Positions 40,625-49,834 are shown, counted from the stretch's first letter. The stretch: DNA of 64,000 nucleotides from Streptomyces luteogriseus (GCF_014205055.1 NZ_JACHMS010000001.1:1736001-1800000); one strand, 5' to 3'. Program-made: numbers and translations. The notes: generated by a model not told the origin, from the sequence alone.

Positions 40625-41195
40625 CCTTGCCACCGACGCGTCTTCGGCACCCGACACGGTCAAGATCCTCATCGCCGGGGGCTTCGGCGTCGGCAAGACC
40701 ACGATGGTCGGGTCGGTCAGTGAGATCGTCCCGCTGCGCACCGAGGAACCCCTGACCATGGCCGGTCTGGGTGTCGACGACCTCGACGGCATCGAGGAGA
40801 AGCGGGCCACCACGGTGGCCCTGGACTTCGGCCGGATCACCATCAGCCGGGAACTGGTGCTGTACCTGTTCGGCACGCCGGGGCAGCAGCGGTTCTGGTT
40901 CATGTGGAACGACCTGGCGCTCGGCGCGCTCGGCGCGGTGGTCCTGGTCGACGTCCGCCGGCCCGAGTCCAGCTTCGCGGCGATCGACTTCTTCGAGCGC
41001 CGGCGCATCCCGTTCGTCGTCGGGGTCAACGGCTTCCACGGCGAACACCCGTACCCGCCGGAGGACATCAGGGAGGCGCTCGCGGTGCCGGAGCACGTGC
41101 GGGTGCTGCTGTGCGACGCCCGGGACCGGGAGTCGTGCCGGGACGTGCTGATCGCCCTGATCGACCAGCTGATCGCGTCGGCGGTGCAGGCGTAG
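40611..41195 (+). CDS. cvnD: Conservon small GTPase CvnD
   Basis: 194 residues from TTG 40611 with GGGAAGG just upstream, inside cvnC. The P-loop is GGFGVGKTT, the switch region ATTVALDFGRI, and G3 LFGTPGQQRFW. The usual NKxD is degenerate (VGVNGFHGE). This is the Ras-like GTPase output of conservons, which in other streptomycetes affects development and antibiotic production. Last gene of the cluster; a bidirectional terminator follows. Confidence 0.93.
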   Translation: MAGSDLATDASSAPDTVKILIAGGFGVGKTTMVGSVSEIVPLRTEEPLTMAGLGVDDLDGIEEKRATTVALDFGRITISRELVLYLFGTPGQQRFWFMWNDLALGALGAVVLVDVRRPESSFAAIDFFERRRIPFVVGVNGFHGEHPYPPEDIREALAVPEHVRVLLCDARDRESCRDVLIALIDQLIASAVQA

Positions 41196-41213
41196 GGGCC
41201 GGCCGCGGGAGTG

Positions 41214-41246
41214 CCGGACCGGGCGGTTCCTTCCGCCCGGGTCCGG
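41214..41246. terminator. Bidirectional terminator between cvnD and the betaine-binding protein gene
   Basis: CCGGACCGGGCGG (41214-41226) and CCGCCCGGGTCCGG (41233-41246) pair over 13 bp with one bulged G and a six-base loop, placed between two convergent genes. Confidence 0.85.
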
Positions 41247-41260
41247 TGGTCAGCGGTCCG

Positions 41261-42217
41261 TCAGTTCAGGCCCGCCGACTTCAGCCACGCGGTCGCCACG
41301 TCCAGCGGGTCCTTCTTCTCGAGCTGCACCTGCGTGTCCAGCTCCAGGAGCGTCTTGGTGTCCAGCTTGGCGGAGACCGCGTCGAGTGCGTCGGCGCCCT
41401 TCTGCGGGAGGCCGCTCTTGTTGACCAGCGGGGTCACGTTGGCGAATCCGAAGAGGTTCTCCGGGTCCTTCAGGACGACGAACTTCTCCTTCACGATGGT
41501 CGGGTCCGTGGTGAAGACGTCCGCGGCCTGGACGGTGTTCCTGGTCAGCGCCGCCTGGGTCAGCGGGCCGCCCGCGTCGAGCGCCTTGAAGGTCTTGAAC
41601 TCCAGGCCGTACACGGACTTCAGGCCCTTGAGGCCCTGCTGCCGGGTCTGGAACTCGGGGGAACCGCCGATCACCAGATCGGGGGCGGCGTCCTTGAGGT
41701 CCGCGAGGGTGGAGGAGGAGGTCAGCTTGTACTTCTTCGCGGTCTCGGCGTTGACGCTGACCGAGTCCTTGTTCTCGGCCGGCGACGACTGAAGCAGGGT
41801 CAGCTTCTTGTCCAGCTTGGCCTTGACGGCCGCGTTCACCGCCTCGGCGGACTTCTGCTCGGCCTTGGGGTCCAGGTAGGCCAGCAGCGAGCCGTTGTAC
41901 TCCGGCAGCACGGTGACGGAGCCGTTCTTCATCAGCCCGTAGGTCGTCTCACGGCTGCCTATGTTGTGCTTGTACGAAACCTTGAGGCCCTTGGCCTTGA
42001 GTGCCTCGCCGTAGATGTCGGCGAGCAGGGTGCTCTCGGCGAAGTTGTTGGAGCCGACGACGACGGTGCCCGCCTTCGCCTTGTCGCCGGCCAGGGGGTT
42101 GTCGGAGGAGCCGCCGGACGAACAGCCCGCGAGCAGCGCCGCAGCGGCGGTGAGCGCGACGGCCGCCGCGCTGGTGTGCCTCGTCCTGGACCTGCTGCTC
42201 TTCGCGGTAGAAGTCAT
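41261..42217 (-). CDS. Glycine betaine/choline ABC transporter binding lipoprotein (OpuCC-like)
   Basis: 318 residues. Lipobox LLAGCSS. The mature protein has KAGTVVVGSNNFAESTLLAD, RETTYGLMKNGSVTVLPEYN and ADVFTTDPTIVKEKFVVLKD, typical of the OpuC/OsmX family that bind quaternary ammonium osmolytes. It is encoded last in the importer cluster, after a terminator-like hairpin and with a possible own promoter. That allows extra binding protein to be made. Confidence 0.92.
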   Translation of the reverse strand: MTSTAKSSRSRTRHTSAAAVALTAAAALLAGCSSGGSSDNPLAGDKAKAGTVVVGSNNFAESTLLADIYGEALKAKGLKVSYKHNIGSRETTYGLMKNGSVTVLPEYNGSLLAYLDPKAEQKSAEAVNAAVKAKLDKKLTLLQSSPAENKDSVSVNAETAKKYKLTSSSTLADLKDAAPDLVIGGSPEFQTRQQGLKGLKSVYGLEFKTFKALDAGGPLTQAALTRNTVQAADVFTTDPTIVKEKFVVLKDPENLFGFANVTPLVNKSGLPQKGADALDAVSAKLDTKTLLELDTQVQLEKKDPLDVATAWLKSAGLN

Positions 42218-42223
42218 TCAACG

Positions 42224-42253
42224 ATCCAATCCAGCCGCTTTGTGATCAGTCAA
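42224..42253 (-). promoter_or_regulatory. Candidate promoter of the betaine-binding protein gene
   Basis: On the minus strand TTGACT (42248-42253) is followed after 18 bases by TTGGAT (42224-42229), just before the ATG at 42217. The short distance to the start would give an almost leaderless transcript. Confidence 0.35.
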
Positions 42254-42279
42254 GAGCGTGCTGGTCACGGTTTGTTACA

Positions 42280-42295
42280 GACCCGGGGCCGGGTC
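42280..42295 (-). terminator. Hairpin after the downstream permease gene
   Basis: GACCCGG and CCGGGTC form a perfect 7-bp stem with a two-base gap immediately after the permease stop. It is probably an attenuator or processing site between permease and binding-protein messages. Confidence 0.5.
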
Positions 42296-42961
42296 TCAGC
42301 GTCTGCGCACCCCCGGCGACACGGCCACCCGGCCCGCCGCCCAGAACAGCGCCAGCGTGACGAGCGCCAGCACGGCCACCAAGGTGGCGCCGCCCACCAC
42401 CTTCTCGTAGTCGCGCTGGTAGAGCCCGTCGACGATGTACCGGCCGAGGCCGCCCAGGCTGACGTACGCGGCGATGGTGGCCGTCGACACGATCTGGATG
42501 GCCGCCGAGCGCAGACCGCTGAGGATCAGCGGAAGTGCGACCGGCAGTTCGACCTGGAAGAGGATCCGCGACTCGTGCATGCCCATGCCGCGCGCGGCGT
42601 CCACCGGGGACGGGTCGACGGTGCGGACGGCCTCGTAGGTCGTGACCAGGATCGGCGGCACGGCGAGGACGACCAGGGGGATCATCACGGGCAGCAGGCC
42701 GAAGCCCATCATGATGACGATCAGCACCAGCAGGCCGAAACTGGGCAGCGCGCGGGCGGCGGTGGCGATGAACGCGAGGGCGTTGCCGCCCTTGCCGGTG
42801 TGTCCGGTCAGCAGGCCGACGGGCAGGCCGATCGCGGCGGCCAGGACCAGGGCCAGGGCCGAGTACTGGACATGTTCGAGCAGGCGTTGCGGAATTCCGT
42901 CGTAGCCGTGCCAGTGGGCGCTGTCGCTGAAGAAGGCGTTGACGAAGTTCAGTACGTTCAC
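42296..42961 (-). CDS. Glycine betaine/choline ABC transporter permease (OpuCD-like)
   Basis: 221 residues from GTG 42961, overlapping the previous permease stop by four bases (GTGA). Membrane segments include ALALVLAAAIGLPVGLLTG and LLVLIVIMMGFGLLPVMIPL. The EAA-like loop is VDAARGMGMHESRILFQVEL. It follows the ATPase and the first permease in a coupled operon. Confidence 0.92.
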   Translation of the reverse strand: MNVLNFVNAFFSDSAHWHGYDGIPQRLLEHVQYSALALVLAAAIGLPVGLLTGHTGKGGNALAFIATAARALPSFGLLVLIVIMMGFGLLPVMIPLVVLAVPPILVTTYEAVRTVDPSPVDAARGMGMHESRILFQVELPVALPLILSGLRSAAIQIVSTATIAAYVSLGGLGRYIVDGLYQRDYEKVVGGATLVAVLALVTLALFWAAGRVAVSPGVRRR

Positions 42962-43662
42962 CGGGTCACGTCCTGGGGGGCGGGCAGCTGCTGTCGCGTG
43001 CTCGGCTTCGGGCGCCTGCGGGTGCCGTTCGGCATCCACGGGGTCAGCACGACGCGGAGCAGCACCAGCAGGGCGTCGCACAGGATGGCCAGGACGGCCG
43101 TCGTGATCACGGAGTTCACGGCCAGCTCGGGGCGGTCGTACTTCTGCGCGTCGGCGAGCAGGTTGCCGAGGGCGCCCTGGTTGCCGATGAGGGTGCCGAC
43201 GCTGACCAGGGAGATGCTGGAGACGGTGGCGACCCGGAGCCCGGCGATGATGGCGGGCACGGCGATCGGCAACTGCACCTGCACGTAACGGCGTACGGGT
43301 CCGAACCCCATGGCGGTGGCCGCGGCCAGGGTCTCCTGCGGCACGGAGCGCACCCCGTCGACGATGGCCGGGACGAGCACCACGAGGCTGTACACGGCCA
43401 GGGGGATCATCACGGTGAGCTCGGTCTGGCCGGTGTAGTCGATGAGGACGACGAAGAAGGCCAGCGACGGGACGGCGTAGAGGATGGTGGTCGCGCCGAG
43501 CACCGGCGGGTACAGCCAGCGGAAGCGGACGCAGAGCTGGGCGAGCGGCAGCGCGAGCAGCAGCCCGGCCAGGACGGGCAGCAGGGCCTCGCGCAGATGC
43601 AGTCCGATCAGGCCGGCGTAGCTGTGCTGGAGGTCGCTCGGGATGTCGAAGAAGCCGTTCAC
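42958..43662 (-). CDS. Glycine betaine/choline ABC transporter permease (OpuCB-like)
   Basis: 234 residues from GTG 43662, overlapping the ATPase stop by four bases (GTGA). Hydrophobic segments start LPVLAGLLLALPLAQLCVRF. The ATPase-docking loop is LAAATAMGFGPVRRYVQVQL. A basic tail (GTRRRPKPSTRQQ) ends the protein. It forms the channel with the second permease. Confidence 0.92.
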   Translation of the reverse strand: MNGFFDIPSDLQHSYAGLIGLHLREALLPVLAGLLLALPLAQLCVRFRWLYPPVLGATTILYAVPSLAFFVVLIDYTGQTELTVMIPLAVYSLVVLVPAIVDGVRSVPQETLAAATAMGFGPVRRYVQVQLPIAVPAIIAGLRVATVSSISLVSVGTLIGNQGALGNLLADAQKYDRPELAVNSVITTAVLAILCDALLVLLRVVLTPWMPNGTRRRPKPSTRQQLPAPQDVTR

Positions 43663-44822
43663 GACGCGACCTCGGCCTCGTCGGCGTGGCCGGCGGCGTG
43701 GGCGCTGCGGATGGCCTCGCCGATGGTCTGCTGCGCGACCACGCCGGTCACCCGGCCGGTGTCGTCCACGGCGACGGCCCAGCCGGACGGGGAGAGGACA
43801 GCGCAGTCGAGGGCGGCCCGCAGGGAGTCGGTGCCGGGGACGAAGGGCCGGCCGTGCGGCAGGAGCCGGCCGGGGTCGATGTCGCCCGCCGTCAGGTCGT
43901 CCGGCCCGGCCCAGCCGAGGGGCTTCCCCCCGGCGTCGGTCACCAGGAGCCAGGCGGCTCCGGGGGCGGTGATCTGCTCGGCGGTGGCGTCCACCGGGAT
44001 CACCGGGCCGGTCGTCAGCGGGAGTTCGGCGGAGGGGAAGAACGACAGCCGCCGGATGCCGCGGTCGGCTCCGAGGAAGTCCTCGACGAAGGCGTCGGCG
44101 GGGTTGGACAGCAGCTCGGCCGGGGGCGCGTACTGGGCGAGGTGACCGCCCTCGCGCATCACGGCGACCATCGTGCCGAGTTTGATCGCCTCGTCGATGT
44201 CGTGGGTGACGAAGACGATGGTCTTGCCCAGCTCGTCCTGGATGCGCAGCAGTTCGTCCTGGAGTCCCTTGCGAACCACCGGGTCGACCGCGGAGAACGG
44301 TTCGTCCATGAGCAGCACGGGCGGGTCGGCGGCGAGCGCCCGGGCCACGCCGACGCGCTGCTGCTGGCCGCCGGAGAGCTGGTACGGGTACCGCTTGGCG
44401 AGTGCGGCGTCGAGGCCCACGCGCTCCATCAGCTCGGCCGCCCGGGCCCGGGCCTTCTGCTTGCCCCAGCCGAGCACGCGGGGCACGGTGGCGATGTTGT
44501 CGAGGATCGTACGGTGCTGGAAGAGACCGGCGTTCTGGATGACGTAACCCATCGACCGGCGCAGGGTGGTGACGGGCCGGCGCTGGATGTCCTCGCCGTC
44601 GAGGAGGATCGTTCCCTCGCTCGGTTCGACCATCCTGTTGATCATCCGCAGGGTGGTCGTCTTGCCGCAGCCCGAGGGGCCGACGAGGACGGTGATCGAG
44701 CGGTCGGGTATCTCCAGGGACAACCGGTCGACAGCCACCGTGCCGTCCGGATACCGCTTGGTGACTGATTCGATCCGTATCAAGGCGCCGGAGCCCTTCG
44801 GGTTGGCGGAAGCGTTGGCCAT
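43659..44822 (-). CDS. Glycine betaine/choline ABC transporter ATPase (OpuCA-like)
   Basis: 387 residues. Walker [11 protein letters not shown]-loop VIQNAGLF, signature [15 protein letters not shown], Walker [13 protein letters not shown], switch His in [10 protein letters not shown]. The C-terminal extension has a CBS-like pair ([40 protein letters not shown]), known in OpuA-type ATPases to sense ionic strength or cyclic di-AMP. First gene of the importer operon; 42 bases separate it from the sensor kinase gene upstream on the same strand. Confidence 0.94.
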   Translation of the reverse strand: MANASANPKGSGALIRIESVTKRYPDGTVAVDRLSLEIPDRSITVLVGPSGCGKTTTLRMINRMVEPSEGTILLDGEDIQRRPVTTLRRSMGYVIQNAGLFQHRTILDNIATVPRVLGWGKQKARARAAELMERVGLDAALAKRYPYQLSGGQQQRVGVARALAADPPVLLMDEPFSAVDPVVRKGLQDELLRIQDELGKTIVFVTHDIDEAIKLGTMVAVMREGGHLAQYAPPAELLSNPADAFVEDFLGADRGIRRLSFFPSAELPLTTGPVIPVDATAEQITAPGAAWLLVTDAGGKPLGWAGPDDLTAGDIDPGRLLPHGRPFVPGTDSLRAALDCAVLSPSGWAVAVDDTGRVTGVVAQQTIGEAIRSAHAAGHADEAEVAS

Positions 44823-44864
44823 GGTCGTACGGGCTGTTTCCGGACGAGTCTAGAGGGCGCCCCG

Positions 44865-46322
44865 TCACCGGTCCGTGGGGCGTCCATCCTTCACGGGCAG
44901 ACGCACGGTGAACACCGTCGCTCCCGGTTCGCTGGTCAGCTCGATGCGGCCGCCGTGGGCGCGGACCAGCGACTGGGCGACCGCGAGGCCGAGTCCGCTG
45001 CCGCCGCGGTCGCGGCTGCGGGCCTTGTCGACGCGGTAGAAGCGGTCGAAGACCCGGGCCCGGTCGTCGGGAGGAATGCCCGGCCCGGTGTCGGCGACCC
45101 GCACCTCGGCCGCGCCGGGCGCGACGGCCACCTCCACCGACACCTCGGTTCCGGCCGGGGTGTGCACCGCGGCGTTGGTGAGGAGGTTGTCGACGACCTG
45201 CCGGATGCGCAGCGGGTCCATCGCCAGCCGTAGCGGTCCCGGACCCGCGAGGACCGTCAGCGGATGGTCCGGGCGGGCCGCGCGGAAGGCGTCCGCGGCC
45301 TGGACCACCAGCTCCACCAGATCGGCGTCCTGCCGCCGCAGCGGCGCCTCCACCTCCGCCGCGTCCAGCCGGGCGAGCAGCAGCAGGTCGTCCAGGAGGA
45401 TGCCCATGCGGGCGGCCTCGGCGCGCAGCCGGGCCAGATGCCGGTCGCGTTCCTCGGGGGCGTTGGCGGCGGCGTACTGGAAGAGGTCGGCGTAACCGCG
45501 CACCGACATCAGCGGGGTGCGCAGTTCGTGCGAGGCGTCGGCGACGAAGCGGCGCAGCCGCTGCTCGGCCTCGGCACGCACGGCGAGGGAGTCGTCGATG
45601 TGCTCCAGCATCGTGTTGAAGGCGGTGCGCAGTTCGTCCACCTCGGGTCCGCCGTCCCGGCCGTCGGCGCGCAGCGGCAGCCGGGCCGCCGACTCGGTCA
45701 GGTCGTGCGAGGTGATGCCGTGCGCGGTGGACGCCATGTCGCTGAGCGGCTTCAGGCCCCGGCGCAGCAGCCGGCGGCCGAAGACGACCAGCGCGAGGAC
45801 CGCGAGGGCGAAGGTGACGACCTGAAGGGTGATCAGCTGCTCGACCGTGTCCTCGATCTCGTCCATGGGCGCGGCGCTGACCAGGACCACGCCGCGCTCG
45901 ACCTGGCAGGCGCGCAGCCGGTAGGAGCCCGCGCCCCTGAGGTGCTCGGTGCGCAGGAGCTCGGTGTGCGCCACGGTCTGGGCGCGGGCCAGCGATGTGA
46001 AGTCGTCGACGTCCTTGGGCAGGTCGGCGGGGTCCTCGGGCCTGCGGAGCTCGGGCGTGCCGTCCGACACGTCGTACACGGCGTAGAACCAGCTGTAGTA
46101 CTTCTTGCCCGAGAGGGTGCCGTAGTCCGCGATGCTCTTGGACTGGGCGATCTGGGCCTGGGCGAGCTGGGTGTCGAGCTGGGCCGACAGATAGTCCCGC
46201 ATGTACATGGTCAGGGCGGTGCCGACGACGGCGAACACGGCCAGGGACAGGGCGCCGAGGCCGAGGGCCAGCCGGGTGCCGAGGCGCATGCGGCGGTAGG
46301 CCCGGCGCAGCCGGGCGATCAC
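44865..46322 (-). CDS. Sensor histidine kinase (EnvZ/OmpR-class)
   Basis: 485 residues from GTG 46322, overlapping the regulator stop by four bases. Two membrane helices (LGLGALSLAVFAVVGTALTM and LQVVTFALAVLALVVFG) flank an extracellular sensor of about 150 residues. Then come HAMP, the H box FVADASHELRTPLMSVRGYA, N box VDNLLTNAAVHTP, G1 VADTGPGIPPDD and G2 GGSGLGLAVAQSLV. It autophosphorylates on the H-box His and passes phosphate to the regulator encoded just upstream. The next gene on the same strand is the betaine importer ATPase, so osmotic regulation is possible but not shown. Confidence 0.94.
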   Translation of the reverse strand: MIARLRRAYRRMRLGTRLALGLGALSLAVFAVVGTALTMYMRDYLSAQLDTQLAQAQIAQSKSIADYGTLSGKKYYSWFYAVYDVSDGTPELRRPEDPADLPKDVDDFTSLARAQTVAHTELLRTEHLRGAGSYRLRACQVERGVVLVSAAPMDEIEDTVEQLITLQVVTFALAVLALVVFGRRLLRRGLKPLSDMASTAHGITSHDLTESAARLPLRADGRDGGPEVDELRTAFNTMLEHIDDSLAVRAEAEQRLRRFVADASHELRTPLMSVRGYADLFQYAAANAPEERDRHLARLRAEAARMGILLDDLLLLARLDAAEVEAPLRRQDADLVELVVQAADAFRAARPDHPLTVLAGPGPLRLAMDPLRIRQVVDNLLTNAAVHTPAGTEVSVEVAVAPGAAEVRVADTGPGIPPDDRARVFDRFYRVDKARSRDRGGSGLGLAVAQSLVRAHGGRIELTSEPGATVFTVRLPVKDGRPTDR

Positions 46323-47035
46323 TCGGCGGCCTGCCGCAGCACGTACCCGAAGCCGCGCACGGTGTGGATCAGGGGCGCGCCGCCGTCGTCGGTCTCGTCG
46401 AGCTTGCGGCGCAGCCGGCTGACGACCAGCTCGACGACGTTGGAGCGGCCGCCGAAGCCGTACTCCCACACGTGGTCGAGGATCTGCGCCTTGGTGAGCA
46501 CGGTGGGCGACTTGCGCATGAGGTAGCGCAGCACCTCGTACTCGGTCGGGGTCAGCGACAGCAGCCTCGCGCCGCGCCGGACCTCCCGGGTGTCCTCGTC
46601 CATCGTGAGGTCGCCGACCCGGAGCACGGACCGCTGGAAGGCGGGTCCGGCGCTGCGCCGCAGCACGGTCCGCAGCCGGGCCATCAGCTCCTCCACGGCG
46701 AACGGCTTGACCAGGTAGTCGTCGCCGCCCCGGGTGAGGCCGGCGACCCGGTCGGCGACGCCGTCGCGCGCGGTGAGGAACACCACCGGCACCATCGTGC
46801 CGGAGGCGCGCAGCCGGTCCAGGACGCCGAAGCCGTCCACGCCGGGCAGCATCAGGTCCAGCACCACGATGTCCGGGTGGAACTCGGCGGCCCGCTTCAG
46901 CGCGTCCTCGCCGGTGTACGCCGTGACCGCCTCCCAGCCCTCGTAGCGGGCGACGGTCGCGACGAGGTCGGCGATGGGCGGGTCGTCGTCGACGACGAGA
47001 AGTCGTACTTTTTCCACGAACTCATAGTGCTGCAC
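46319..47035 (-). CDS. OmpR/PhoB family response regulator
   Basis: About 238 residues from GTG 47035; GTG 47017 is an equally good start by homology. The receiver domain begins VRLLVVDDDPPIADL with the phosphorylated Asp in IVVLDLMLPGVDG and the Lys in YLVKPFAVEEL. The winged-helix DNA-binding domain includes LSLTPTEYEVLRYLMRKSPT and SNVVELVVSRLRRKLD. It is coupled to the histidine kinase gene and divergent from the flavocytochrome gene, which it may control. Confidence 0.94.
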   Translation of the reverse strand: MQHYEFVEKVRLLVVDDDPPIADLVATVARYEGWEAVTAYTGEDALKRAAEFHPDIVVLDLMLPGVDGFGVLDRLRASGTMVPVVFLTARDGVADRVAGLTRGGDDYLVKPFAVEELMARLRTVLRRSAGPAFQRSVLRVGDLTMDEDTREVRRGARLLSLTPTEYEVLRYLMRKSPTVLTKAQILDHVWEYGFGGRSNVVELVVSRLRRKLDETDDGGAPLIHTVRGFGYVLRQAAE

Positions 47036-47169
47036 GGGTCCGGTGCCGCCATAGCCGCGCACCCCCTCGCAGCGGGATCGATAAACACTTGAAAGTTGAG
47101 CGACAGCTTCCCGACAGCTCCCCCGCGCCAAGCTCGGTGTCCCAGGAGCCGATCAAGGAGCTGCCGACC

Positions 47170-48510
47170 GTGACGACCGTCCGACAACCCCCCGTGGCGA
47201 CCCGCCCTGGTGTGCGCCCCTCAGTGGTGGGCCGCACCGGCCTGTACGCGGTGCTGCTGGCGAACGCGGTCGTGGTGGCCGTGTTCTTCGCACAGGCCGG
47301 TTTCGCCTCGAACGCGCTGATCGTGCTGGGCCGGCTGACCGGCCTGTACGCGGCGCTGCTCATGGCGTTCCAGCTGCTGCTGGTGGCCCGGCTGCCGTGG
47401 TTCGACCGGAGGATCGGCATGGACCGGCTGACGTCCTGGCACCGCTGGACCGGCTTCTCGGTGCTGTGGCTGCTGCTGTCGCACGCCGTGTTCATCGTCT
47501 TCGGCTACGCGCGGTCCTCGTCCCTGGACCCGGTGAACCAGTTGGTCGACCTCGCCGAGACCGTCGAGGGTGTGCTGCGGGCGATCGTCGCGCTGGCGAT
47601 CATCCTCGTGGTCGGCGCGGTCTCGGCCCGTTACGCCCGCCGCCGGCTGGCGTACGAGACCTGGCACTTCATCCACCTGTACACCTACGTGGCCGTGGTG
47701 CTGGCGTTCACGCACCAGGTCGCCGCGGGGACGACGTTCGCCTCGTCCCCGGCGGCGACGGCGTACTGGTACGGCGTGTGGGGCGTGGCCCTGACCTCGG
47801 TGTGCGCCGGCCGGCTGGTGCTGCCACTGTGGCGCAACCTCCGCCACCGGCTCCGGGTGACGGCCGTCGTGCCCGAGAGCGACGACGTGGTGTCGGTCTA
47901 CATCACGGGCCGCGACCTGGACCGGCTGCCCGCCCGGGCCGGGCAGTTCTTCCTGTGGCGGTTCCTGACGAAGGACCGCTGGTGGCAGGCGAACCCGTTC
48001 TCCCTGTCCGCCGCTCCTGACGGCCGTACGCTGCGCCTGACCGCCAAGCGGGCCGGTGACGGCAGCGCGGCCCTGCGGCACCTGAAGGTCGGCACCCGCG
48101 TGTTCGCCGAGGGCCCCTACGGCGCCTTCACCACCCTGCACCGCACCCGTCCCGACGCCGTGCTCATCGCCGGGGGCGTCGGCGTCACGCCGATCCGGGC
48201 CCTGCTGGAGGAACTGCACGGCCACGCGGTCGTGATCTACCGGGTGTCCACGGACCGGGACGCCGTCCTCCACGACGAACTGCGCGACCTCGCGCTCGCC
48301 AGGGGCGCCGAACTGCACCTGGTCACCGGCCCGCCCGTGCCCGACCGGCTGGCGCCGCGGGAACTCGCCCGGCTGGTGCCGGACATCGCCGACCGGGACG
48401 TCTACCTGTGCGGTCCGCCGCCGATGATGAACGCCGTCCTCGGCAGCCTGCGCGAGCTGGGCGTGCCGGGGCCGCAGACCCACTTCGAACGCTTCAGCCT
48501 GGCCGGATGA
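47170..48510 (+). CDS. Ferric-reductase-like transmembrane flavocytochrome
   Basis: 446 residues from GTG 47170 with AAGGAG nine bases upstream. The N-terminal half has six membrane helices with heme-ligand His candidates (SWHRWTGFSVLWLLLSHAVF, TWHFIHLYTYV). The C-terminal half is a ferredoxin-reductase module: FAD site ARAGQFFLWRFL with NPFSLSAAPD, NAD(P)H site IAGGVGVTPIRALLEEL and DVYLCGPPPMM. It should pass electrons from cytoplasmic NAD(P)H across the membrane to an acceptor. The two downstream genes supply an FMN-binding protein and its flavin transferase, suggesting the FMN protein is that acceptor. Confidence 0.92.
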   Translation: MTTVRQPPVATRPGVRPSVVGRTGLYAVLLANAVVVAVFFAQAGFASNALIVLGRLTGLYAALLMAFQLLLVARLPWFDRRIGMDRLTSWHRWTGFSVLWLLLSHAVFIVFGYARSSSLDPVNQLVDLAETVEGVLRAIVALAIILVVGAVSARYARRRLAYETWHFIHLYTYVAVVLAFTHQVAAGTTFASSPAATAYWYGVWGVALTSVCAGRLVLPLWRNLRHRLRVTAVVPESDDVVSVYITGRDLDRLPARAGQFFLWRFLTKDRWWQANPFSLSAAPDGRTLRLTAKRAGDGSAALRHLKVGTRVFAEGPYGAFTTLHRTRPDAVLIAGGVGVTPIRALLEELHGHAVVIYRVSTDRDAVLHDELRDLALARGAELHLVTGPPVPDRLAPRELARLVPDIADRDVYLCGPPPMMNAVLGSLRELGVPGPQTHFERFSLAG

Positions 48511-48523
48511 CGAGGAGACCGTC

Positions 48524-48928
48524 GTGAAACGAGCCCTGCCCGTCCTCGTCCTGAGCGTCGCCGGACTGATCCCCCTGTGGCGCTACGCCCCGTCGCACGA
48601 CACCGGGTCGTCCCCGGCCGCCGCGGCGCCCGCCCCGACCCCCTCGGTCTCGTCGTCGGGCGGCACCACCTCCACGGTGGTGCCGGGGTCCACCGTCGAC
48701 ACCGAGAAGGGACCGGTGCAGGTCGAGGTCACCTTCGACGGGGACCGGATCGCCTCGGTGCGGATGCTCCGGCAGCCTGACCATCCGCAGACCACGGCCG
48801 CCGTACCGCAGTTGATCGAGGAGACCCTCCAGGCACAGAGCGCCGACATCGACACGGTGTCCGGCGCGACCGTCACCAGCGACGGCTACAAGGAGTCGCT
48901 CCAGGCCGCCCTCGACGCGAGGGGCTGA
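48524..48928 (+). CDS. Small exported FMN-binding protein
   Basis: 134 residues. A short signal anchor (ALPVLVLSVAGLIPLWRY) and an Ala/Pro/Ser linker precede an FMN-binding domain (VQVEVTFDGDRIASVRML). It contains the flavinylation motif DTVSGATVTSDGY, in which Thr116 should carry FMN through a phosphoester bond. It is 13 bases after the flavocytochrome and five bases before apbE. Extracytoplasmic electron carrier. Confidence 0.92.
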   Translation: MKRALPVLVLSVAGLIPLWRYAPSHDTGSSPAAAAPAPTPSVSSSGGTTSTVVPGSTVDTEKGPVQVEVTFDGDRIASVRMLRQPDHPQTTAAVPQLIEETLQAQSADIDTVSGATVTSDGYKESLQAALDARG

Positions 48929-48933
48929 GGGGC

Positions 48934-49668
48934 ATGCGCCGCGTCGAGCACGTCATGGGGTTCCCGGTGTCGGTGCGGATCGACGACGAGGACTTCCCCC
49001 GGGCACCGGTGGACGACCTGTTCGCCTGGCTGCGCGAGGTCGACGCCCGGTTCAGTCCGTTCCGCCCCGACAGCGAGGTGTCACGGCTGGACCGGGGCGA
49101 GGTGCGCACGGCGAGTCCGGGGCTCCGCGAGGTCCTGGACCTGTGCGAGGAGTACCGGATCGCGACCGGGGGTGCCTTCGACGTCCGCCTCCCGGGCCGC
49201 CGTCTCGACCCCTGCGCCGTGGTGAAGGGCTGGTCGGTGCAGAAGGGGGCGGACCTGCTGTCGGCGGCCGGTGCGACGCGCTTCTGCCTCAACGCGGGCG
49301 GCGACGTGATCGCCTCCGGCGGCCCCTGGCGCGTGGGTGTGCGCCATCCCGAGCACGCCGACCGGCTCTGCACGGTCCTGGACGTCACGGACCGGGCCGT
49401 GGCAACCTCCGCCCGCTACGAACGCGGCGACCACATCCTCGACGGCCGCACCGGCCGCCCCGCGACCGGCCTGCTCAGCATGACCGTGGTGGCCCCGACC
49501 ATGACGGAGGCGGACACGGTCGCGACGGCGGCGTTCGCCCTCGGCGCGGAGGGTGTCGCGTGGGCGGCGGCCCGCGAGAACTGCGAGGTGTTCGCGGTGG
49601 ACGCGGGCAGGCGAGTGCTGCGGAGTGCGGGGTTTCCGGGGGTGGCGGGCCCGGTCGTGGCAGCGTGA
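48934..49668 (+). CDS. apbE: FAD:protein FMN transferase ApbE
   Basis: 244 residues, on the short side for the family. Landmarks: EHVMGFPVSVRI, SPFRPDSEVSRLDRG, FDVRLPGRRLDPCAVVKGWS, LNAGGDVIASG and SMTVVAPTMTEADTVATAAF with the metal-binding Asp. It transfers FMN from FAD onto the Thr of the SGAT motif, here evidently that of the preceding gene product. I see no N-terminal signal, although many ApbE proteins are exported. A 33-base direct repeat covers its 3' end. Confidence 0.93.
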   Translation: MRRVEHVMGFPVSVRIDDEDFPRAPVDDLFAWLREVDARFSPFRPDSEVSRLDRGEVRTASPGLREVLDLCEEYRIATGGAFDVRLPGRRLDPCAVVKGWSVQKGADLLSAAGATRFCLNAGGDVIASGGPWRVGVRHPEHADRLCTVLDVTDRAVATSARYERGDHILDGRTGRPATGLLSMTVVAPTMTEADTVATAAFALGAEGVAWAAARENCEVFAVDAGRRVLRSAGFPGVAGPVVAA

Positions 49669-49704
49669 ACCGGGGTGGCGGGCCCGGGCGTGGCGGCCTG
49701 AGCC
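49639..49704. repeat. 33-bp direct repeat at the 3' end of apbE
   Basis: Two adjacent 33-base units (49639-49671, 49672-49704) share GGGGTGGCGGGCCCGG and CGTGGC, differing at a few positions. The first contains the apbE stop codon; the second looks like a duplicated gene end. Confidence 0.7.
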
Positions 49705-49834
49705 GGTGGCGCCGGTCAGCTGTCCGGCACGGCCCGCCCGCTCCCCCTCCGGGACGGCGCGGCCCACGCCCCTGACACGATGCCCGGCGAACAGGCGACC
49801 GGAACTCCCTTGGTGCGAGGGACGGTTGCTCGGA

